Shown here piece after piece: positions 55,925-64,000 of a stretch of DNA of 64,000 bases. Below the pieces are notes generated by a model. That model had not been told where the DNA came from. It made no database searches and saw only the letters and a list, made by a program, of their open reading frames with translations. Positions within the stretch are counted from its first letter, which is position 1, and every line of letters starts with the position of its first letter. The stretch is from Campylorhamphus procurvoides (lineage: Eukaryota > Chordata > Aves > Passeriformes > Dendrocolaptidae): assembly GCA_013396655.1 (NCBI GenBank), contig WBMV01003364.1, positions 62,001 through 126,000 on the forward strand. Reading direction: 5' to 3'. The position numbers were made by a program, and so were the translations under genes.

Positions 55925-58849
55925 GGTATTTTGGGGATTATCCCTGGGGATGGCACAGCACTCACCTTCTGCCTTCTGGAATCACTATGCAGGTCCTGAG
56001 ATGGGGATGTGAAATACGGTAGTGGGGACAACATGAGCCTGTGCTGTGCTCTACGTGTCACAGAGTTGCCATCCTCCTCCTTCTCCTCTTCTATGGGCTG
56101 CTGTGACAGGAGAAAGGAGGAAAGATGTTTGTAGGGAGCCTCCAAGGCAAGAACCCCCAAAGCCCCAACTCCATGTCCTGTCATCCCTCAATTTCTGTCC
56201 TAAACCAAGAACCAAACAGGAAGAGCAGCTCTTTTCCAGTAGTCCCCCATCCCAAGAATTGATAGCAGCTCAGGATGGGCCTCAGGCCCTCCATCAGGAT
56301 CTTCCCAATACGTTCAGCTGCTCCCTATTTATTGCAACAACAAATGCTCTCCCTCCAGGTGCCCTCTCACATTCCTGCCAGCTGAATCCTTGGAAAAAAG
56401 CCTCAGCCCAAAGCCAGCTGCTCATTGTGTCCCACCAAGCGTCCCCATGGGAAGGGGAGTTTGCAGCACGGGAGTCCCAACAAGAAGCAACATGGAGTGG
56501 GATGATGGATCCTGCACCTGATTCCATGGATTTTTTTATTTCCTATGGAAAATGCTCTTTTTTCCACCCACGGAGGGCATTTCTGCTGCCTTTCATCCCA
56601 TTTGGGGGCTGGATATAACCCCTCATTCCTTCCTTGCATAAACCCTATGAGCAGTTGTGTCCTTGCCCAGGAGTGGTTGCCCATTAATGAAAAAAAGTAG
56701 AGGGGGAATGAATCCAGAGAATTGGCTGGGCTGGGATTAAAGGATGGATCTCCGCCTGGAAGACCCTACAGCCTCCATAGGGTAAGCGAGTCCCACGATG
56801 GGGTCTGAATTAAAGAGTTAATTAAATTACTGAGACTTGGAGGGACACAGAGGAACCTCTGTGCCTCCCTTAGCTCAAAAACATTTCCAGGGACAAGAAA
56901 CTCCATAGGGGATGTTGAAATCCTGCCCTGAGCATCCACTCTTGGTGCCTTGCCCTTCCTGCAGTGCTGGAGGGATGGAGAGCAAAGGAAAGATGCTGCA
57001 ACCTCCTCCCTCCCTGCTGCCCATTGACCTTCCCTGTGCAATTTTATCCACTTCCCAGGCCTGGATCTGGTTGGGTTGAGAGGATGGGATAACTTTTTCC
57101 CAGCTCCTCGGGGAGGGGAGGCACAGAGAGGGTCATTCTGCCTCCCCAGATTTGGGATAACAGCCGTGACTCCTCGTGCAGCAGCAGAAAGGGGGGTTAA
57201 TTCCAGGAAAAGCCTCTCAGAGCTCATGCCTTGGGTGAGGTTATTGGATTTATTCCCCCCAGGAGCTGAAGGGAAGGAGCTGCCACAGGAATGCTGTGCC
57301 TGGGACCCATTAAGCCCCATCCCAACAGTCACACGTGTCCCTGGGAGAAGGGTGGGGGGCCCATTTCCTCTCATCCAAGCAATATCCTCAAAAAAAAAGG
57401 GGCTGGGGTAAAACTCCCAGAGCAGGGAAGGGTGGAGAGACAGGCAGAGATTCTGTTGGGAGGGAAGGGTAGTTGCTGGTGCAGGTCACATCCTGTTCAT
57501 AAGGTAATTCCATCTCCGTTGGATGTGCTGGGATCTGGTTCACCGACATACGATGCTCAAGCTGCTAAAATTTTGCCCTTCTGTGCTCCAAGAACCTCTG
57601 CCCTGATGAAAACACCTCATACAGTGCTCCCCAAACTACAGCATTCCCCGAGACACTAAACCCAGAGATCCATGTCCCTCCCAAATCCCTGTTCCAGCTC
57701 CTTCCTCCAAATTTTGGGCTCTGCTGGGGAGGGAGGATGAGTACCCTCTTTGAAGATGCTTAGAAGAAGTAGCAGCAAAAAACATAATCGCAAATCAACA
57801 TTTTTGCCCCCAAAATGGCCCATTCCACGCATTTCTCATGAGGAATGTGCTGCCCAGCCCCCAGAATAATTTTTCCCCAAATCAAATCCCTTCAAACACT
57901 CACTTTCCTCCAAATTACCTGGATTTGATGATTTTCCCAGAGACTTCACATCCAAGGATCTCAGTGCTCTGCGTGATCCCCCCAGGTCAGCTGCTGAGTC
58001 CTCACCCCGGGCTCCAGCGAGTTTTTCACCTTTGTCTCCATGCAAAAAGCTCTGATCTTGGTTCTTTCTTCTTCCTCAACCAGTCTGGGCACCAAAGTTT
58101 AATGGGAAAATGCTGTGGGATATTTAGGCAGCAGGAGGAAGGCACCTCTTAGTCCAATTTGGCAGAGGTCGCCTCCACTTATTGCTCTGGGTTTTCCCCC
58201 CCGCTGCTCCCCAGGCTTTGAACAGGCTCAGATCCCACTAATGGGGTTAAACAACAGCAGGGAAAGCAAGGGTTGGTAAGGGAGGCAATATAGGGAACCT
58301 GCTGGTGTTTAGGGCCTGATCCTGTGGGATTCAGGGTTTCAATCACCTGCCACAGCTCCGTGGAACTGTTATTGATAAACACGCAGTGCAGGGGAAAACC
58401 CCGGCATGGAAAAGCTTGAGTTGTGGAAACCAAAACAGGAGGTACTTGGGGAATATATGAGGGCACACCACTCTTCTCCACCCTGGGGCTCACACACAAC
58501 TCTGCAGTGATGGGACTGTGATCCCATGAGCCTTAATCCACTTACAAATTTCCAAACACCCAGCAGGACCTCTGCCTGATCCCCTCGGAGCACAGCACAT
58601 TCCCTTTCCAGAGCTTCTGCATCTCCTGCTGTTGTGTTGCTACCAATTAACTTGCTCAGAGCAATTAATGAGCTCCAACACCTCCAGCCATCACCTTCCC
58701 ACCACAGCCCTGGCCCAGAGGGTGTGAGCAGGGAATGTCACCCTAGACGTGGCTACTCAGACAATGTCACTGCAGACTGCTCACTTTGGGGTGGGAAAGA
58801 AAAGAAGGATGGAGATTTGCTTCCACAGGCATGTCCTGTATCCACTCAA

Positions 58850-58935
58850 ATTATGGAATCACAGGATGGTTTGGGTTGGAAGGGACATAAATCATCTGGT
58901 TCCACCCCCATGCCTTGGGTAGGGACACCAAGGGG
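58850..58935 (-). mobile_element. CR1 LINE 3'-end fragment
   Basis: Reverse-complement CR1 terminus: TATGGAATCACAGGATGG, TTTGGGTTGGAAGGGACATA, ATCATCTGGTTCCACCCCCA and GGTAGGGACACC. Confidence 0.93.
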
Positions 58936-59985
58936 TCTGTCCCTCCCCAGTCCTGGAGCTGGCAGAAATAAAGTCTCACTACAATCAGGGTCTCTCACTC
59001 TTAGAGAAGATGCCCAGTTTTCCCAAAATCTTTGCACCCCATCTGTGGGTCTCCACAGGTGAGAGCAGCAGTCAAATGGGAAGGAAAAGGGAAGGAAGCA
59101 GAAAGCCAACATTACAGAAGATCAACCCACGGCACCTCTTCTGCACCTCACATGGCCCTACTCCTGACCAGCACTACACCCAGCAGTTTTAGCCCCTCAG
59201 TAGGGCTTGTTTTTGGGCCCCTAAGAGGGTTTTTTGGGGGTGAAATTCCTTTAAAGTTCAATGGCATGGATTTTGTTTCCTAACAAGGGGCCTTTGAGCC
59301 ACGAACTGCCTGAGGCTCCTTGCGGGGAGATTTGCAGTTGAAAGGTTAAAGCTGTTTCTGGTTCCCCTTATCAGCCTTGGCCAAGCTCAAGGAAACCTTT
59401 GGAGGTCACAGCAGGGCCAGAGCACGGGTCAGGAGATGGGAAGGAACTCAGAAGTTAGGAATTACAACCCTCTCCCTGCAGTGACGCTGCCCTTCCATCA
59501 CCCTGGCAGCCCCCACAGCCCCATTCACTGAGGGGATAGTGGGACACGACTTGGGGGATACCCAACATGGATTTGGCCACCGCAGCCATAAGGTTGTCCC
59601 AGCTGATGGCCACTCCACCCCCTGGAATTGGTCCTTGTCCCTCCCAGCACTGCTGGGTTTGGTTTGGCACCTCCATCAATGTGGATGAAGGTTCCTGTTG
59701 GACTTGAGGACCCCTCCAGGGTTCTGCAGGAGGTGGTGGCCGGAAAGAAAACACCCAACAAACGCAAAAGCAACATTTGCTTTGCAGGACTGAGGTCTCC
59801 TGAGCCGAATCAGCCCCTGAGGGACAATTTTTCCACAGGCAAGTGACTCCATATGTGTCCCATGGGATCACCGTGGCCTTCTACCTAAATAACTTGGAAT
59901 AGAAACATCTTCCAACCACATCCAAGCTGGAATGCTCCTGGGATCAGCTCATCTTATTCTCAGCTTTCATCCCCCTCTTTCCATG

Positions 59986-60006
59986 CATCCATCCATCCAT
60001 CCATCC
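59986..60006. repeat. (ATCC)n microsatellite
   Basis: About five ATCC units. Confidence 0.9.
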
Positions 60007-63000
60007 CAGACCAAAGCATCATGGTGCCCACCCAACCACTGCTCTGAGCTGTTGGACACTCCAAGCTCCCCTTCTGCTCCTTCCTGCTTTTCCCTGCTCC
60101 TCACACACCTCAGCTGACCCAACCCAACCACACTGGGAGCCAGAGTGGATCAAACCAGTAGGTGGGAAGGAAGAGTCCCTGACAATCCCTCTGGTTTCTG
60201 CACAACTGCCCCGGAGCTCTTGGAGTTGCCACCTCTCATTCATCCTGACGAGTCCAAACATCCTGAAACCTCTCAAAATCCTGTCAGGGACAACCTTATT
60301 ATGGAAAAACAAGAGCTCCTGCTTTTTCTGAGGAAAGTAAATCTCCCTGCAAGGCTGGGAGAAGTGGGAAGCACATGGTGAGGGGGGTGGGACACCCCCT
60401 GGAATGCATGAAGGGAGTCTATTTGGGTCAACCTCCCTTCTTCCAGCTCCCTCCAGCCCAACATTTCCAATCCACCACCAAACCAGCTGGTGAGGGATTT
60501 GCAACTTATGCCTCAGTTTCCCCACGGGAAAAGGGAACATTGGTGTTTCATCCTTGATGGGACCATGAGGGTAAGGACACATCCAGCACCCACCACCCAA
60601 CCATCCTGGAATGCTGGATCTGGAACATCCACATCCATCAGGAGCGAGGGCACTGAGAAAACCCAGGGATGGCTCCTTTTCCCTCCATCAGCCACCAAAA
60701 AACTCCGATTACTTTCAGGTGTCGGCCCGTTAATAAAGTCAGTCTTCCCTTAAGGAAAAAGGAGGTGTGCGGGGGGAATTCTTTTTTTCCAAAGGCTAAA
60801 CACAAACCAGAAGGCAGCAGACTCCAGCATGTTGGCTCTGCTGTCCTTTCAGGACACACTGGAGACACTTGGCTTTATTTTCTGCCTCATGTTTCAACCC
60901 CAAGGAAAAAAAAATCTTCCCTAACTTTTAGGGGCTGATTTATCCCAGAAATTCCAAGAAAAAGCCATCCCACCAGAGAGTTGCTTCCACCGCTGTTTGT
61001 TACGGGCTCTGCGGGGAAAACTTTTTCTTTCCCCGCAATAAATTTTCCACTTGTGTTTTAAGGGAAGAAAATATTTTCCGGTGCTTTTGCTGCCTCGCTG
61101 TCGAGAATGATTACTCCCAGATTTATTGGGATTTGCAAAGGAGGTGGCGGTACCTGGGATCTCCAAAACTCGCCGGGATAATGATGCAGTGAGTTTTTGT
61201 CAGCCTCAGATCTGATTTATGGAGTACGATTTCACCCTTCCTGGTGCGTATAATTTACTGGGATCTGGAAGTGGCTCGTTAGGGGATGGGATGAATAAAC
61301 CCATCAATCCCCTGGGGAGGGAAAGGGCTTTGTCCAGCTCTGCTCACAAATCTTGGGGGGAATTCCTTGGTGGCAGCGGGATTGGGATCAGGGCCTTCAC
61401 TTTGGTGATTCAGGATCGCCAGGATCGGCTCCCGGTGTGGCCGAGCCCCATTTGGGATTTTGGAGCTGGGGGGCGAAATGGGCCCCCAAAGTGGGGGGGG
61501 TCATCCTGGAATATCCCCAGGCACGCCGAGGGTCCTCCTCCCTGTGCCAGCCTGCTGGGAATTGGGATGCAGAGCCCCCCGGCTCCATGAATCCTAAACA
61601 TTCAGGAGAAACTGGAGCCACACATATTTGATCCTACGAAGCTGATTCCTGGAAAGATTCGGCTTTATTCCCTATCCCTCCCGGGTTCAGAGATTTGTTT
61701 CAGCCCTTTCTGCAGGGCCAGGAGCCGAACAACACCCACCCAGCCCTCCCAAATCATCATCTCCCTTTTGCTTTTTTTTCCCCCATTTCCACAATTTTCC
61801 AGCCATTTTCCAGCTAAAACCCAAACTCTGCCGGGGGGGTCACCCCATGGAAACCCAGTGAGAGGTTCAGCCCAGCCCTGCACCAATGATAGGAATAAAT
61901 TAATTCCCCCTCCATGGAATAAATTTTGCCCCCCCAGGGAATTAATTCCCCCCAGCCAGGCTGTTATACATCCCATGGGAAGCATAAATCCGCAATAAAA
62001 CTCAAATTACTCCCATTTACACCTCTTTTTCCAGCTGCTGTGTTAATCCAGGGGCTGGATCCTGCTCCTGGTTATGTAGATCTTAAATCCAAAGTGATCC
62101 CACTTATTTAATGCGCATATTTGACATTTATAACCCCAAGGGTTACTCTAAAATTAAAAACTCCAATCTGTTCGAATCCTACCACTTCCCAGCAACGTAA
62201 ATATTGGAATAAATTCCTTTAAATCATAAAGGGAATAAATTCCCTTTAATCCCTATATGCCTTCCTGATATTCCAAGCACTATCAGATATTTTAGGAGTC
62301 AAAAGACTCAGTTTGCTCCCAGTTAACACATTTTTAACTGGGATTATTGGCATAAGAACACATTCAACCCAGAATCTCTCCCGAATCCCGACGCACTGCC
62401 GCTTCCAGGCTTCATTCCCACTCCTCTTCTTTTGTATATATAATATATACTTTTGGAGCATCTGGAAGGACAACAAGCCTGAACTTCCCAAAGCAGCCTG
62501 AAATTCCCCCGCATGGAGAGAGTACAAATCTCTCCTTATCAAACCAAAAATCCACGCCGGCATTCCAGGACGGCGATGGGAAAAGGGATTCACGGAGTAA
62601 TCCCGGCAGAAAATTAAGTTTATGAACTCAAATTCCCCTGACTGCGAGGACGGAACCCCCCTTCAAAGCAGCCCTAGGGAATTAAATCGATTTATCCTCG
62701 CAGCTCCTCAAAAGGCCATTGCATTTATTTATAAAAACTTGGATTTTTATTCAGCGGCGACAAAAAATTTACAGTTTTGGCCTTGCTTTGAATCGAGCCA
62801 AAATAATGTTGATTTTTATCTTATTTGCTTGAATTTCCTCCTAATTTCTCTCCTTGAAATACAAAGAGAAAGTCCTTGAAATTCAAAGGAAAATTCCTTG
62901 AAATGCAGCGGGAAACAAAAGCGCCGAGGCTCGGAGCTCCCGCCGGGATAAATGCCGGCCCCGCCGCTTGTTTTCCCGGGATTTCATTCCTCGCTCGTTA

Positions 63001-63399
63001 TTTCCACCATTCCCGCTGGACTCCGATCGCTGCCCCGGAGGCAGAGCCGGGATGAAAACGGGAACGTCGAGGTTCCAACAGCGCAAAAAAAAGAACAAAA
63101 AACAAACAAAAAACCCCCCTGCTAATAACGGGATTTTTAAAGACATTCGCTGTTTTCTGGGGGAAAATTTCCCCATTTTCAGCGCTAAGGGGTCGGTCTG
63201 TTATCCCTCCTCGCTGCCTCTATGCGTAGAAACTACACAAATAAAACAGTTATACAAATTTAGGGATTTAGGAGATTATTTGCATGTGATTCCCACATGT
63301 TCATCCTCATCTCTCTGCGATCCAGGCACAAAAGTCCACGTTTTTAGTGTTCCCGTGCTGAAAACATGAAGCAATACAGGAATATGGTGCTTGTGGGCA

Positions 63400-63890
63400 A
63401 AATGATATCATATATTTGCATAGGATTAAAATTATCAGTATGGCTATAAATACGTATATTTATATAAATGCGAATTAATATTTCAATATAAATTAATACT
63501 TATATACAAATATTCATGTGTGTATATGGAATTACAGAATTATAGGATCCTGGAATGGTCTGGGTTGGAAGTGACCTTAAGGATCATCCAGTTCCAACCT
63601 TCCACTATTCCAGGTTGCTCCAACCTGGCCTTGGATGTTTCCAGGGATAAATACGTGCTAAGAAATAATATAATAAATCTTACATAATTAATGTTATATA
63701 ATTAATAAAATGTAATCTAGTATTTATAATATACTATATATAATAATATGTAATCTATCTAGATAATGTTTATAAAATTTATACTGTATTATATACAAAG
63801 TATATTNNAATATGTAAATTATATAAGTATGTTAATATATTAATATATTCTAGAATATAATATTAATATCTAAATTTCATGTATGAAATT
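63400..63890. repeat. AT-rich low-complexity region
   Basis: Apart from the CR1 piece, this is dominated by TATAATA/TTAATAT patterns, sharply unlike the GC-rich remainder of the window. Two undetermined bases are at 63807-63808. Confidence 0.85.
63528..63650 (-). mobile_element. CR1 LINE 3'-end fragment
   Basis: Reverse-complement CR1 terminus: ATTATAGGATCCTGGAATGG, TCTGGGTTGGAAGTGACCTT, AAGGATCATCCAGTTCCAAC, then CCAGGTTGCTCCAACCTGGC, with an internal deletion. It is inserted in AT-rich DNA. Confidence 0.93.
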
Positions 63891-64000
63891 CTACATGCCT
63901 GTAAAACACGTGTCTGACCTAGAAGCATTGGGAATGCACATGGGGGGATATTTTTGCCTGTACTTTTCCTTTTGTGGGATCTGGAATTTGGATCATTCCA

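Larger units (their letters stand above)
43656..64000. other. Upstream intergenic region, no gene recognised
   Basis: About 20 kb. Several open frames exceed 150 codons but none resembles a protein. Contents seen: CR1 tails at 44838, 58850 and 63528; microsatellites at 45634 and 59986; TGCCTCAGTTTCCCC-type motifs at 51403 and 60509; GC-rich patches at 50.75-51.05, 51.5-52.1, 54.1-54.6 and 62.9-63.1 kb; a 38-base duplication (51141-51213); CTCF-like cores at 54262 and 55911; a TTAATTA cluster at 53.74-53.83 kb; and very AT-rich DNA from 63.4 kb. Human ALX3 or UBL4B would be expected near here by synteny; no homeodomain signature was noticed. Confidence 0.6.

Noticed and set aside
1..64000. tRNA, rRNA, CRISPR arrays, bacterial operons, phage or viral genes
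   Set aside because: None seen. The DNA is vertebrate nuclear sequence, and such features are absent or not expected.

Overview
The window is nuclear DNA from a bird. Two genes show intron/exon structure with GT-AG splice sites and proteins clearly vertebrate, and at least eleven CR1 retrotransposon fragments are scattered through it. CR1 is the dominant avian/sauropsid LINE, and its 3' ends recur here with the familiar 'GGTTTGGGTTGGAAGGGACC' or its complement. Small introns, GC-rich sequence and an assembly gap in a GC-rich first exon suggest an avian microchromosome. From memory of synteny this is the region equivalent to human 1p13.3 (chicken chromosome 26 is my guess).

Both genes are on the minus strand, head to tail, so they read from right to left. 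SLC6A17 (NTT4, a synaptic-vesicle neutral amino acid transporter) is complete. A CpG-island promoter with a non-coding exon 1 sits at about 42.57-43.0 kb, the start codon is at 35259, eleven coding exons run down to the stop at 25675, and a probable 3'UTR of about 3.3 kb ends near 22.37 kb. The exons join in frame to a 726-residue protein (human, from memory, 727). About 3.5-4.5 kb further downstream is KCNC4 (Kv3.4, a fast A-type voltage-gated potassium channel). Its coding exon 1 is at 17266-17916, exon 2 (S1-S6) at 12111-13047 and exon 3 at 10839-11024. The usual short last coding exon was not identified. The KCNC4 5'UTR/promoter contains a 243-base run of N at 18150-18392.

Region by region: 1-10838 is KCNC4 downstream sequence with four CR1 pieces and no recognised gene. 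10839-17916 is KCNC4. 17917-19600 is its GC-rich 5' region. 19600-22390 is the spacer. 22391-42960 is SLC6A17, with an approximately 62-bp minisatellite filling most of its intron 9. 43060-64000 is upstream intergenic DNA, with CR1 pieces, candidate CTCF sites, a homeodomain-motif cluster and an AT-rich end, and no recognisable gene. Mammals carry ALX3 (and UBL4B) beside SLC6A17, and I saw neither here.

The two genes do not form one pathway, but both are neuronal and presynaptic: Kv3.4 shapes fast repolarisation in axons and terminals, and NTT4 loads amino acids into synaptic vesicles. Their linkage is conserved from mammals. I did not find a convincing wholly new system. The best leads are the intronic minisatellite, a perfect RFX X-box palindrome in SLC6A17 intron 1, a CpG-bearing unique block in intron 2, candidate CTCF sites, and the TTAATTA cluster at 53.7-53.8 kb.
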